Both the position numbers and the translations under genes were made by a program. DNA of 64,000 nucleotides from Prunella strophiata (lineage: Eukaryota > Chordata > Aves > Passeriformes > Prunellidae): the NCBI GenBank assembly GCA_036583965.1, contig JAZBQD010000005.1, positions 1,041,456 to 1,105,455 of the forward strand. Reading direction: 5' to 3'. The notes beneath the pieces are model-generated. The model worked only from the letters and a program-made list of their open reading frames with translations. It ran no database searches and was not told the origin of the DNA. Below, one piece after another: positions 23,652 to 35,035 of the stretch (position 1 is its first letter; each line of letters begins with the position of its first letter).

Positions 23652-24154
23652 ATGAGGAACCGACCGGTGCTGGCGGTGCTGCTGCTCCTGGCGCTGCCGC
23701 TCGCTCTCGCCCGCCGCGCCCCCGGTGCCCCGCCGGGCCCCGCGCTGGTACAGGCCGTCGAGGGGGGAGCGGCGGGAGAACCCCGGCTCCCCGGGAGCCC
23801 CCGGAGCCCTTCCCACCCCTCTCACCCGCTTCTCTCCCGCAGGGGATGCCCGTCCCGGAGCCGCTGCCGTGGAACGCCCGCGGCAGCCCCGGGGCCGCCG
23901 CCGCCGCCGCCGCGCTGGAGCTGCTGCGGGAGGAGGGCGCCGGTGAGGGGCGGAGGGGCTGGGCTGGGAGGCTGTCGGTCCTCCCGGTTCCCGCTCACCC
24001 GTTTCGGTCTCTTCCAGGTCCCCCCGCGGCGCCGCAGAAGAGTAAGTCCCGCCCGGTGCCGGCGCCGCTGCCGGCGCCGGTGCCGGTGCCGCTGACGGCC
24101 GGTCTCTCCGCAGGAGACATGCACGATTTCTTCGTGGGGCTCATGGGGAAGCGA
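23652..24154 (+). CDS. TAC3: TAC3, neurokinin B precursor (3' end not resolved)
   Basis: Exons 23652-23747 (start [19 protein letters not shown], a signal peptide), 23843-23942, 24018-24041 and from 24114. The splices join PQK to R and [13 protein letters not shown], giving a dibasic KR site, the neurokinin B decapeptide with the FxGLM signature, a Gly for C-terminal amidation and a second KR site. Neurokinin B acts on the NK3 receptor and drives GnRH pulse control in vertebrates. No second tachykinin-like (NKF) peptide is visible in exon 2. The frame stays open beyond 24154 into repeat sequence up to 24535; I see no convincing donor, stop-bearing exon or poly(A) signal, so the end is unknown. 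Location between MYO1A and ZBTB39 matches human TAC3. Confidence 0.9.
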
Positions 24155-24460
24155 GCAGCGGAGCCCGGGCGAGCGGCGGGGCGGGGGGGACGGCAGCCCG
24201 GCCCCCCGTGCTCCCCGGGACCCCCCCGCTCCCCGGAGAGGCGCCGCTGCGGGCGGCCTGAAGCGGCGGAACGAGCTCCCCACCGGGATGGTGCCCGGGG
24301 CGGGGTTTCCCCGTGTCCCGGGGACGTTGGGCCCGACTCGCGCTTCCCGGTACGCCTGTGGATTCGCCCGTCTTTGCCCCGCCCCCCCCCCCACGCGCGC
24401 GTGTCCGCGCACCTGTGCACCTGGACGTGCCCGCTATCACCACCCGTGTCTGCCGCGCGA

Positions 24461-24965
24461 GATGAGCCCACCCGGAATGGGGATGAGCCCAGGGGGATGA
24501 GCCCACCCGGAATGGGGATGAGCCCAGGGGGATGAGCCCACCCGGAATGGGGATGAGCCCAGGGGGATGAGCCCACCCGGAATGGGGATGAGCCCAGGGG
24601 GATGAGCCCACCCGGAATGGGGATGAGCCCAGGGGGATGAGCCCACCCGGAATGGGGATGAGCCCAGGGGGATGAGCCCACCCGGAATGGGGATGAGCCC
24701 AGGGGGATGAGCCCACCCGGAATGGGGATGAGCCCAGGGGGATGAGCCCACCCGGAATGGGGATGAGCCCAGGGGGATGAGCCCACCCGGAATGGGGATG
24801 AGCCCAGGGGGATGAGCCCACCCGGAATGGGGATGAGCCCAGGGGGATGAGCCCACCCGGAATGGGGATGAGCCCAGGGGGATGAGCCCACCCGGAATGG
24901 GGATGAGCCCAGGGGGATGAGCCCACCCGGAATGGGGATGAGCCCAGGGGGATGAGCCCACCCGC
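24461..24965. repeat. 35-bp minisatellite, about 14 near-identical copies
   Basis: Units begin at 24461, 24496, 24531 and so on, each gatgagcccacccggaatgg plus ggatgagcccagggg, with almost no differences between copies, so expansion is recent. It is flanked on both sides by similar copies of a 75-bp segment (24385-24460 and 24962-25040) containing cgcgcgtgtccgcgcacctg. A partial 36-bp pair also recurs at 25186-25230. Confidence 0.97.
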
Positions 24966-25309
24966 CCCACGCGCGCGTGTCCGCGCACCTGTGTACACCT
25001 GGACGTGCCCCGCTATACACCCACCCGTGTCTGCGCGGGACACGCGCAAACTGCGCCTCCGTGTCTTGGCTGCGCCTCGGGGACCCGCTCGGGACAGCCC
25101 GCGGGGGTGGGGATGCGGGGATGAGCCCACGGGGATGGGAACGGGGTCGCGGGGATGAGCCCACGGGCACGGGGGTGCGGGGATAAGCCCACCCGGAATG
25201 GGGATGAGCCCAGGGGGATGAGCCCACGCGACCACCGGGGCCGGGGTTCGCGTGCTCTCGGGCTACAGCGACCTCTCCCTTCCCCACGGGAGATGCATAA
25301 CTGGGGAAG

Positions 25310-26735
25310 TGCCCGTGCCCGTGCCGTGCCCCTGTCCATGTCCCTTCCCGTGCCCGTGCCCGTGCCCCTGTCCCTTCCCGTGCCCGTCTCCATGTCCCTT
25401 CTTGTCCGTCCCAGTGTCCGTGTGTCCCTTCCAGTGTCCGTGTCCATTATCGTGTCCGTGCGTCCCATCCCTTGTCCCGCCCCATGTCCGTGTTTCCATG
25501 TGTCCGTATGTCGGTGTCCGTGTGTCCCGTTCCGTGTCCGTGTCCGTCTGTCCCGCCCCGTGTCCATGTGTCCTATGCCGTGTCCCTGTGTCCAACCCCG
25601 TGTCCGTGTCCGTCTGTCCCGCCCTGTGTCCGTCTGTCCCGCCCTGTGTCCGTCTGTCCCGCCCTGTGTCCATGTGTCTTGCCCCGTGTCCCTGTGTCCG
25701 TGTCCGTCTGTCCGGTCCCGTGTCCATATGCCCGTGTCCGTCTGTCCCGCCCCGTGTCCGTCTGTCCCGCCCCGTGTCCGTCTGTCCAACCCCATGTCCA
25801 TATGCCGGTGTCCGTCTGTCCGGTCCCGTGTCCCTGTGTCCGTGTCCGTCTGTCCGGTCCCGTGTCCCTGTGTCCAACCCTGTGTCCGTGTCCGTCTGTC
25901 CCGTCCCGTGTCCCTGTGTCCGTCTGTCCTGTCCCGTGTCTGTCTGTCCCGTCCCGTGTCCCTGTGTCCGTGTCCATCTGTCCGGCCCTGTGTCCCTGTG
26001 TCTGTGTCCGTCTGTCCGGTCCCGTGTCCATATGCCGGTGTCCGTGTGTCCCGCCCTGTGTCCGTGTCCGTCTGTGCCGTCCCGTGTCCCTGTGTCCAAC
26101 CCTGTGTCCGTGTCCGTCTGTGCCGTCCCGTGTCCCTGTGTCCGTGTCCGTCTGTCCGGTCCCGTGTCCCTGTGTCCGTGTCCGTCTGTCCCGTCCCGTG
26201 TCCCTGTGTCCGTCTGTCCGGCCCTGTGTCCCTGTGTCCGTGTCCGTCTGTCCGGCCCCGTGTCCGTCTGTCCGTGTCCGTCTGTCCGGTCCCGTGTCCC
26301 TGTGTCCAACCCTGTGTCCGTGTCCGTCTGTCCCGTCCTGTGTCTGTCTGTCCGGTCCCGTGTCCATATGCCGGTGTCCGTGTGTCCCACCCTGTGTCCG
26401 TGTCCGTCTGTCCCGCCCCGTGTCCGTGTGTCCAAGCCCGTGTCCATATGCCGGTGTCCGCATGTCCGTGTGTCCAACCCTGTGTCCGTGTCCGTCTGTC
26501 CGGTCCCGTGTCCATATGCCGGTGTCCATGTGTCCAACCCTGTGTCCGTGTCCGTCTGTCCCGCCCCGTGTCCGTCTGTCCCGCCCCGTGTCCGTCTGTC
26601 CGGCCCTGTGTCCCTGTGTCCGTCTGTCCGGCCCTGTGTCCCTGTGTCCGTGTCCGTCTGTCCGGTCCCGTGTCCGTGTGTCCCGCCCTGTGTCCGTGTC
26701 TGTCTGTCCGTCCCGTGCCCCTGCCCCTGCCGGTG
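25310..26735. repeat. Variable minisatellite upstream of ZBTB39
   Basis: About 1.4 kb of units such as ccgtgtccgtctgtcccg, ccgtgtccctgtgtccgtgt and ccgtgtccatatgccggtgt, with lengths around 18-30 bp. The plus strand is C/T-rich with few A. Very long open frames on both strands (500-740 codons) come from the repeat. It ends where the ZBTB39 CpG island begins. Confidence 0.95.
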
Positions 26736-26739
26736 CCCC

Positions 26740-26873
26740 CGCTCTGAGTCCTCCGCGCCGCGCGGGGGCGCTGTCGGCGGCGGCTCCCGGAAGGCGGCGC
26801 GGGCCGGGGCGGGCGCGGGGCGGGTCGGCGCCTTTGTGTGAGCCGGGCCGGGATGGTGCGGGGCGCCGGGCGG
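26740..26873 (+). promoter_or_regulatory. ZBTB39: ZBTB39 CpG-island promoter and non-coding first exon
   Basis: Dense CpG sequence (ggcggcgcgggccggggcgg) ends in a good splice donor, gccgggcgg|gtaagg, at 26873/26874. The coding exon has its acceptor (cccctctgcag) at 28161-28171, so a single intron of about 1.3 kb in the 5' untranslated region is inferred. The transcription start is not determined. Confidence 0.55.
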
Positions 26874-28264
26874 GTAAGGAGCGACCCCCGCCCGCGACCC
26901 CCGGCCCCCGCAGGGCCCCCGCGCCGCGGCCCCGCCGCCAGCCCCGCACAGACCCTCTCCAGCCTCCCCCCGGGGCCTCCCGCCAGCCTTTCGTGGCTCC
27001 CCCCGGGGTCCCTTCCTGCCCCCTCTCCCCGGGCCCCACCGGGGACCCCGCCGTCGTCCCCCCCATCTCCTCCCGTTTCTCCCGGAAGCAGCTCCGGGAC
27101 TCCCCGTCCGCCGCCGGTGCGGAGCCCCCTGCCCGCCCGCGCCCCCTTCCCGCTGCCCCCCCGGGCCCCCGTTCTCTGTCCGGTTCTTTCCCCTCCTGCT
27201 CCATCCCCTCCGCAGGGATCCCCACGCCGCAAGAATTGCCCAGGTGCTTTTTGGGCTGGGAGTGTTTGTCTCCCAGAGCCTTCCTCGCGGCATCTTCATC
27301 CTCCTCCTCGCCCTCCCCGGCTGCCGGTGGTGTTTTCCCTCATCCCTCCCCATCCCGGGGAGAGCAGCCCATCCTCTGGGCTTTGGTTTTCCCAGAGCTG
27401 GGGCAGGGGCAGCTCCAGCTGCTCCAAACTCCCTCTCTTTGCTGCCTTCTGGGCTCGCTGTTCCCTGTCTCAGGGAGAGGAAGGCAGGGAATTAGGAATA
27501 GGGGAATTAAGGATAGAGTTTCCTGGGTAAGTTGGTGAAATCCCAAGAGCTGTTGGGGCGTCCGTGAGCAGGACAGGGGGACAAAGGCAGTGGGACAAGC
27601 TGGGAGGAATGGCCGGTGCTGTGGGACAGGTGTGGTGGCAGCTGAGGAATCTGAGAGGTGCCACCAAGAAATCCTGGGGGAATCCATCCCCGGGGAATCC
27701 ACAAGGCTGGAATGCAGAGAATCCCACCTGGGAGCCTGAAGTCTCCTTGTGGGTACAGGCGGAATCTGAAGTGAAGGAATGAAGTGACTGCAGCTGGAGG
27801 AGACCTAGAGGCAAATCCAACTGGTGTGTCCAGCCTGAGTGACATCTCTTTGGAGAGGAGCCTCATCCCCAGCTCGGGAAGAGGGAGATGTCTGGAACAG
27901 GCTCTGGTTTGGTCTCAGGGTCAGCAGGATCTCTGTCCCTTCCCCTACAGCAGTGGGACCTTCAGGCTGCCTCGGAGAGTCTTGTCTTTTTGTTTTGACT
28001 TTGCTGCTTTGCACATCCAGCCTTTTACTTCCCAAAAGTGAGGTGACAAGGCAGGTTTAGTCCATCTCCAGCTGAGAGATGGCTCCTCAGAAGGTGCCAA
28101 ATGGGAGGTACGACCAGAAAGGCGTTGCTTTTGTTGTTAAATTAATTTTTTTTTGCGTTTCCCCTCTGCAGAGCCCCTTGCCCTGCCAGTTCCTGCTCCC
28201 GCCGCGGATGAAAGCGTGAAGGCCAAGCTGACCAGGAGAAGGGACTCTTGAAGCAGCTGCTAAG

Positions 28265-30395
28265 ATGGGCATGAGGATCAAGCTGCACAGCACCAACCAC
28301 CCCAACAACCTGCTGAAGGAACTCAACAAGTGCCGGCTCTCCGAGACCATGTGCGACGTCACCATCCTGGTGGGCTCCCGCTCCTTCGCCGCGCACAAGG
28401 CCGTGCTGGCCTGTGCTGCTGGCTACTTCCAGAACCTCTTCCTCAACACGGGGCTGGACGCTGCCAGGACCTACGTGGTGGATTTCATCACTCCAGCCAA
28501 CTTTGAGAAGATCCTGAGCTTCGTGTACACCTCGGAGCTCTTCACCGACCTCATCAACGTGGGCGTCATCTACGAGGTGGCGGAGCGGCTGGGCATGGAG
28601 GATCTGCTGCAGGCTTGTCACTCCACCTTCCCTGACCTGGAGAGCTCGGCCATCACCAAGCAGCCTGCTCTGTCTGTGGGGGAAGGCCGGGCTGGGCCTC
28701 TGTGCAGCACCTCCTCGGAGCAGAGCCACTCTTTGGGGGACATCCGGAGCGGCGCGGAGCACTTCGGCCCCGAGCGGAATTACCTCCTGCACGGGGACGT
28801 GGTGGGCAGCTACAAAGAGGATGACAGGAATGCCATGGGTGAGGCCAGCCAGGCTCTTCCCGTGATGCACCCACAGCAGCCTCCCAAGACAGAGCAGGAG
28901 TCAGATCCGGGGCAGTTTGCTCCAGTCACGGGTCTGGGGGCCCAGCCTGGTGGGAATGTGGTGGCACAGACCACGGGCAGCTCCTGCCCTCAGTACAAGG
29001 CCCAGAGCAACGGCGACTACGGCAAGGGCGGCTTCTTCCCCACTGACCCCTCCCTGGATGTCTCCACGGGGAGCAATTCCTGCCCCAGCAACAGCGACCA
29101 CTCCAAAGAGCAGGGATTTGAGCAGATGGATGAGCTGCAGCTGGAGGATTTGGGAGAGGCTGAGCTGCATTTTGAGGATGCTGGGAGAAGAGCTGGTCCC
29201 ATCTGAGGAAGTGATTGAGCTGAGCGATGACAGCGAGGAGGAACTGGCCTTCGAGAGCGACAGCAGGGACAGCAAGGCCATGCCCTGCCAGGTGTGCAAG
29301 AAGGTGCTGGAGCCCAACATCCAGCTGATCCGCCAGCACGCCAGGGACCACGTGGACCTGCTCACGGGGAACTGCAAAGTCTGTGAGACCCACTTCCAGG
29401 ACCGCAACTCCAGGGTCACTCACGTGCTGTCCCACATCGGCATCTTCCTCTTCTCCTGCGACATGTGCGAGACCAAGTTCTTCACCCAGTGGCAGCTGAC
29501 GCTGCACCGGCGGGACGGGGTCTTCGACAACAATGTCATTGTCCACCCCAGTGACCCCCTGCCGGGGAAGGTGGCCGTGTTTGGGGGAGGCCCCGGCCCC
29601 GAGCTGGCCTGCGCTGCCTGCGGGAAGCCCTTGGCCAAAGATTTCCACACGGTCCGGAACCACCTGCTGGAGCACGTGAACCTGAAGAGCCAAACGTGCG
29701 GCTTGTGCGACCAGCGGCACCTGAGCCTCTGCAGCCTGCTGTGGCACGCCCTGTCCCACCTGGGCATCTCCGTTTTCTCCTGCTCCGTGTGCGCCAGCAG
29801 CTTCGTGGACCGGCAGCTCCTGGAGAAGCACCTGGCCGTGCACCAGCAGGTGGAGGAGGCTCTTTTCCAGTGCCACTTCTGCAGCCAGAGCTTCAAGCTG
29901 GAAGCCGCCTACCGCTACCACGTCAGCCAGCACAAGTGCGGGGGCAGCCTGGACATCCGGGCGGGCTTCGGCGAGCGCCTGCAGCCGCAGGGGCTGCCCA
30001 AGAGGAAGCTGCCCGAGGAGTTCCTGAGCGAAGAGCTGGCGCTGCAGAACCAACCGGGCAACAGCAAGTACAGCTGCAAGGTGTGTGGCAAGAGGTTTGC
30101 CCACACCAGCGAGTTCAACTACCACCGGCGCATCCACACCGGGGAGAAGCCGTACCAGTGCAAGGTGTGCCACAAGTTCTTCCGCGGGCGCTCCACCATC
30201 AAGTGCCACCTGCGGACGCACTCGGGGGCCCTCATGTACCGCTGCACGGTGTGTGGCCACTACAGCTCCACGCTCAACCTGATGAGCAAGCACATAGGGG
30301 TGCACAAGGGCAGCCTCCCGCCCGACTTCACCATCGAGCAGACTTTCATGTACATCATCCATTCCAAAGAGGCCGAGAAAAACGCGGATAGCTGA
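28265..30395 (+). CDS. ZBTB39: ZBTB39, BTB-zinc finger transcription factor
   Basis: One coding exon of about 709 residues, as in the roughly 712-residue human protein. The start MGMRIKLHSTNHPNNLL leads into a BTB/POZ dimerisation domain (residues about 20-130: CDVTILVGSRSFAAHKAVLA). After an acidic and low-complexity linker come about nine C2H2 or C2H2-like fingers in the second half, including the linked pair with HTGEKPY around 30110-30165. The protein is presumed a nuclear DNA-binding regulator. The frame breaks near 29183-29185, where GGG has one G too many: FEDAG should continue directly into EELVPSEEVIELSDD. Sequence is conserved on both sides, so an assembly error is more likely than a dead gene. 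Two frames, 28265-29206 and 28917-30395, together make the gene. Confidence 0.93.
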
Positions 30396-32210
30396 TGGGG
30401 AAGGAGGAGTGGTGGTGATGGAAGCTGTGGAGGAAGGAAGGAAAAGGAAAAAAAAAAAAAAAAAAGTTGTTTCGTTTTATTTAATGGTCAGGCATCACGG
30501 ATGGAATTCTTTTTTGGTTTTGGTTTAATTTTGGTTTTTTTTATTTTTTATTTTTTTTGGGCCTTCCTAGGGCTTTTTAGATTGGTGGCGTTGTACAAAT
30601 TAACAGCACGTGAGGTACATCACTGTTTCAAGGAGTCTGTCGTGTTTACTTACCTCTGGTCCTGTTAGAGGCCATCGAGTTCTGTGCTTTTAGCATTTCT
30701 CAATAGTTTTTGAGTCTAGATTCTATTTTTTTTTTTTTTTTGAACCTTTTAGCCCACTTGACCAGGCTAACCCTGAGCTTGTCCACAAACTGATGCTGCT
30801 AAGATTTTCACACCTGACCTCAGTGGAGAGGGACAGAGCCAGAGCAGGCGCTGGACTCGAAGGAAAGGAACAAAAGAGAAAGAAAAAAAGGAAAGAAAAA
30901 GACATTCTGGGCATCCCTGGTGCTCTGCTGCTACTGCCAGGAGATGGGCAAAGTGTGCTCTGGCTGTGTTGCTGGGGAGAGGAGCAGGAAGCACCTGAGT
31001 GTGTAAACAAGGAGGGATCCCAGCAGGGAACAGGAGCAGGGGATTCACAGATTCCCAGGCTGTGTTTTCTCTGCCATGGCTGGGACTTGCTCATGCCCTG
31101 AGACCCAGAGGAGGAGCTGAAGGAGCCACACAACCTCCCTGCAGAGCCCGGGCAGAGATCCCTGTGTGAGCACAGGGATCTCCTGTAGGACTGGAGAGGG
31201 AGGGGAAACAGCTCCATGCTCCTTGTGGGGTGATTTGTGGTGGCCACAGAGAGCCAGGAGCCTCCTGGCTCTGCTCTGCCCCAGCCTCACACTGTGCCCT
31301 GGGCAGAAGAGTCAGGATGAAGCTGTTGCCTTAACTCCCTGGAAGGAGGAGGGACCCTTCTCCTGCCAGAGGGGTCCCCCCTGCCACGCCCTGGGTTGCC
31401 ACATCCCAGATGTGTTCTGGTGGCAAACGTGTGTGGTTGGAGTGATGTGAGTTTGTTCATGGAGTGGCATCTCCAGCTGCATGCTGGGCACTTCTGGGAG
31501 CTCTCCTGGGCATGGAGAGGCTCTCCTGGGTGTGGGGGGCTCTCCTGGGTGTGGGGGGCTCTCCTGGGCATGGAGGGGCTCTCCTGGGCATGGTTGGCTT
31601 TCCCCCTCTACATTTCAGTGCCCCTTGGTGCAGGAGGCTCTTCTGGGCACGGGGAGCTCTCCTGGACATGTGTCAAGCTCTCCTTGGCACAAGGATCTCT
31701 CCTGGGCACAGGGGTGCTCTCTTGGCCCTGTGTCAGGTCCACCTCAGCATGGGGGGGCTCTCCTGGCCACCCTGACAATGTGCCAACAGTTTTAACACTG
31801 GGAAGGGCATGGATTAGCTTCTCCCCGTGTTATCCTGCTGTGGGGCAGAGGTGGGGAGGAACAGAAATTTCCAAGCTGGGATTGCCCTTGGGTAACTCAT
31901 TCTACCTCACAAACAAGGAAGTGCTCAGGGCTCTCCAGCCTCGGTGGTCTTGGATCAGCTCCTGCACTTCTGTCAAGTTTTGCTGTTACAAAACTAAAAC
32001 TAAACTAAAACTAAAACTAAACTAAACTAAACTAGTGATTTGCAAACCCTGGAAACTCACCCTGCTGCTCCCTCCTTGGGATGGGACACCTGGGTTGGGA
32101 CACCTGGGTTGGGACACCCAGGAAGGGACACCCAGGATGGGCCATCCTGCAGTGGGGGCTGGACTCAGAGAGCTCAGAGCACCCAGGGGTCTCTCTTCCA
32201 GCTCCACCAT

Positions 32211-32290
32211 GGCCTTGGGCAAGTCACTTCACCTCTTTGCCTCAGTTTCCTCATCTGTAAAATGAGGGTGGTACTGACCTACCTCCAGGA
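32211..32290 (+). mobile_element. MIR-like SINE fragment
   Basis: ccttgggcaagtcacttcac followed by ctcagtttcctcatctgtaa and aatgaggg closely match the central and 3' part of the MIR consensus as I recall it. MIR is an ancient amniote SINE, so such a well-kept copy in a bird-like 3' untranslated region is worth noting. Confidence 0.7.
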
Positions 32291-32536
32291 GCAGGGAGGG
32301 TGCCTGGAGCCTGGCTTTGGAGGAGGAGGAGGCACCAGAGCCAAGGTCAGCTCTGGGCTGGCCTGGCTGCTGCAGCTCTGAGTTCTGAACTCCAGGTTTG
32401 TGTTCCTGTGGAGCTGTGTTAGGTTTTACAAGAGAAAAGGGAATTTTTGGGAATGGCGTGGTGCTCTGGGCAGTGTGGGAGCTGGTGGTGCTTTGCTGTG
32501 GGCTCCTCTGAGCTGCTCTCTGGGTTCCAGGGTTTG

Positions 32537-32640
32537 TGTCATGGAATTGTGGGAGGGATGAGGCTGGAAGGGACCCTCAGGGGTCACCCAGTGCCACCCC
32601 CTGCTCATGCAGGGTCCCCTTGAGCGTGGAACTCAGGGCT
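32537..32640 (-). mobile_element. Short CR1 3'-end fragment
   Basis: tcatggaattgtgggaggga, aggctggaagggaccctcag and gtgccaccccctgctcatgc resemble the reverse complement of the CR1 3' end. It is old and short. Confidence 0.5.
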
Positions 32641-33743
32641 GTGCCTGGCTGGGGACAGGGACAGGGACAGGGATGGACACGACCTGCACTGCTCTGGAGG
32701 TGGCTGTGAAGGGTGTGAGGGATAGACAAGGCTGGGAGAGCCTTGAGACCCTCCTGGAATGTTCCAGAAGCCGTGCTGAGCTTCAGGGAGGGTCTGCAGC
32801 CCCGGATCTTGCTAAGCTGAAAAGCAAAAGCCTTTTGTGCACATAAACCAAAAAGAGAAGAGAAGCTTTTACACTGAAACTCCAACGGGCACAGCCAGCC
32901 CTTGCTCCTGCCTGGGGTGGGGGAAGCAGGAGTCCCCCCCATTGCTGCTGGCTCTGATCCAGGGAATTTCTGGGTTGAAATGGATCATTCCCACGTGGAA
33001 CACCCCGAAATCAGCAGTGGAGGGGCTGCAGGGATGGGGCTGGACCTGCTGCTGCTACTCCTGGGGGTGATTCCCAGAGGGGTCAGAGACCTGAGTGGGG
33101 GTCCTGGGTGTTCCCAAACCTTCAGGGGTGGGCAGGGAATGTCATCCCTGTCCCCAGCCTGCCTGGGAGCTCCAGTTCAGTGTTGGGAGAGCCAGAGCAG
33201 ATCTCCGTGCCAGATTTCATTCATTCTCCACCACCATGGGCAAACCTGGCTCTGTCCTGTCCCCACTGCCCTTGGTGGCTGTGGGGACACCAGCCTACCT
33301 CCCCTGGGGCAGCCTGAGGTGTTTGCAAAGTGCTTTGGGATCCTGGGGAAGGAGAAATTCTGGCAGCATCCAGAGCCTCCTGGGGAATCCCAGACAGAGA
33401 ATCCCCTCTGAGGGCCCTGCTCTGAGCCCAGGCTCACTCCCATCCCCACCACAAAATTCACTTTTCCCTGTTCTCAGTGGATCCAGGTCTGTCATCAGAG
33501 TAATTGAGCAGAAGAGAAAAGAAACAAGAGTTGAATTTGCTGTCTAACATTTTTGTTAAGTTAATCGTAGGTACTGACCTCCTGCTATTTAAGTGTTTAC
33601 TATCTATTTGCTGTAAAGTTTTGTATATTTTGTAAACTTTTTCCCCCCCCCACCACCCCCAAATAGTAGATGTCTAAAATCGTTGTACATCGGGTTCTTT
33701 TCTACTCCATTGTTCAGCACAAAGTGTGTTTTTTATTTAGAAT

Positions 33744-33749
33744 AATAAA
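33744..33749 (+). terminator. ZBTB39: poly(A) signal AATAAA of ZBTB39
   Basis: AATAAA in an AT-rich context (tttagaataataaaatgg), followed by repeats of other type, is the best candidate 3' end of the long ZBTB39 transcript. Confidence 0.65.
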
Positions 33750-34017
33750 ATGGAAAACATTGACCTCTTGTAGCTGCTTCTGTATAAAGCAATGCCTGGG
33801 AAGCAGGTGAGGCCATCCCTGGATTTGTGGTGTGGCTCCAGGACTGGCTCAGGGGAGCAGTTTGGGACATTCCTGTGGGATACAGGAGCAGGAGGGAGTG
33901 AGGGGTGTGGGAGCAGAGCCCACCCATTGGGGAATCTCAGGGTTTGTGTGCCTGGAGGAGCCTTTTCTGCACCGTGTTTGCCAGGAACTCATCTCTCCAC
34001 GGGCTGGGAACTGAGTT

Positions 34018-35035
34018 CAGGATGGTTTTGAGGGGTCTGGAGCAGCTCAGTGGTGAGGAGAGACTGTGGGAGCTGGGCTTGATTAATCTGGAGAAGAGGA
34101 GGCTGAGAGGGGATTCTGTCAATCCACAAAATATCTCAGATATCCATGTAAATATCTCATTTGAGAGGGGATCTCAATCCATAAAAGTATCACAAATATT
34201 CATATAAATATCTCATTTGAGAGGGAATCTCCTTAATCCATAAAATATCTCAGATATCCATGTAAATATCTCATTTGAGAGGAGATCTCATCAATCCATA
34301 AAATGTCTCAGTTATCTCATTTGAGAGGGGATCTCAATCCATAAAAGTATCACAAATATTCATATAAATATCTCATTTGAGAGGGGATCTCCTCAATCCA
34401 TAAAATATCTCAGATATCCATGTAAATATCTCATTTGAGAGGAGATCTCATCAATCCATAAAAATATCTCCGTTATCTCATTTGAGAGGGGATCTCAACC
34501 CATAAAAATATCACAGATATTCATATAAATATCTCATTTGAGAGGGGATCTCAATCCATAAAAATATCTCAGATATCCATTTAAATATCTCATTTGAGAG
34601 GGGATTCTATCAATCCATAAAATGTCTCAGTTATCTCATTTGAGAGGGGAATCTCATCAATCCATAAAAATATCTCAGATATCTCAGACATCTCATTTGA
34701 GAGGGGATCTCAATCCATAAAAATATCATAGATATCCATGTAAATATCTCATTTGAGAGGGGATCTCTTCAATCCATAAAATATCTCAGATATCTCATTT
34801 GAGAGGGAATCTCAATCCATAAAAATATCTCAGATATTTGAATAATATCTAAATTGAGAGGGGAATCTCCTCAATCCATAACAATACCTCAAAGGTGGGT
34901 GCCAAGAGGATGGTGCCAAACTTTTCAGTGGTGTGACAGGACAAGGAGCAGTGGCCATAAATGAAACCACAAGAAGTTCCACCTCAACACAAGGAAGAAC
35001 TTCCCATGGAGGTGGGAACAGGGTGTCCCAGCCCA
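34018..35035 (+). mobile_element. CR1 LINE fragment with internal tandem amplification
   Basis: The left end (gtctggagcagctcagtgg ... ctggagaagaggaggctgag) and the right end (aaggtgggtgccaagaggat, gtgacaggacaaggagcag, ccacaagaagttcc) are typical CR1 3' sequence in the plus direction. In the middle, at about 34105-34885, CR1-derived sequence equal to gaggggatctcatcaatcca and taaaatatctcagatatcca is repeated about 14 times with a unit near 45-60 bp. Confidence 0.8.

Larger units (their letters stand above)
30396..33750 (+). other. ZBTB39: ZBTB39 3' untranslated region, about 3.3 kb
   Basis: Less GC-rich sequence with poly(A) and poly(T) runs at 30451, 30537 and 30729, a gctctcctgggcatggag repeat at 31498-31760, a MIR-like SINE and a short CR1-like tail. 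It ends at an AATAAA (33744-33749) after a TTTTGTATATTTTGTAAAC stretch. No other coding gene is supported. Confidence 0.6.

Noticed and set aside
24421..24460. A real extension of the TAC3 protein through the open frame to 24535
   Set aside because: The frame beyond GKR is proline/arginine-rich CpG sequence and then repeat; TAC3 precursors end soon after the peptide and no family similarity is seen.
24461..24965. Regular 35-bp repeats that resemble a CRISPR array
   Set aside because: Units are directly adjacent with no variable spacers, and the setting is a vertebrate genome. It is a minisatellite.
25013..27353. Open frames of 500-740 codons on both strands (TDGHGHRDTG and VSVCPVPCP types)
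   Set aside because: They are translations of the cytosine-rich minisatellite upstream of ZBTB39. Both strands and several frames are open at once, as expected for stop-free repeats.
28142..30362. Long minus-strand frames of 242 and 478 codons over ZBTB39
   Set aside because: They are antisense to the zinc-finger coding exon and have no recognisable domain.
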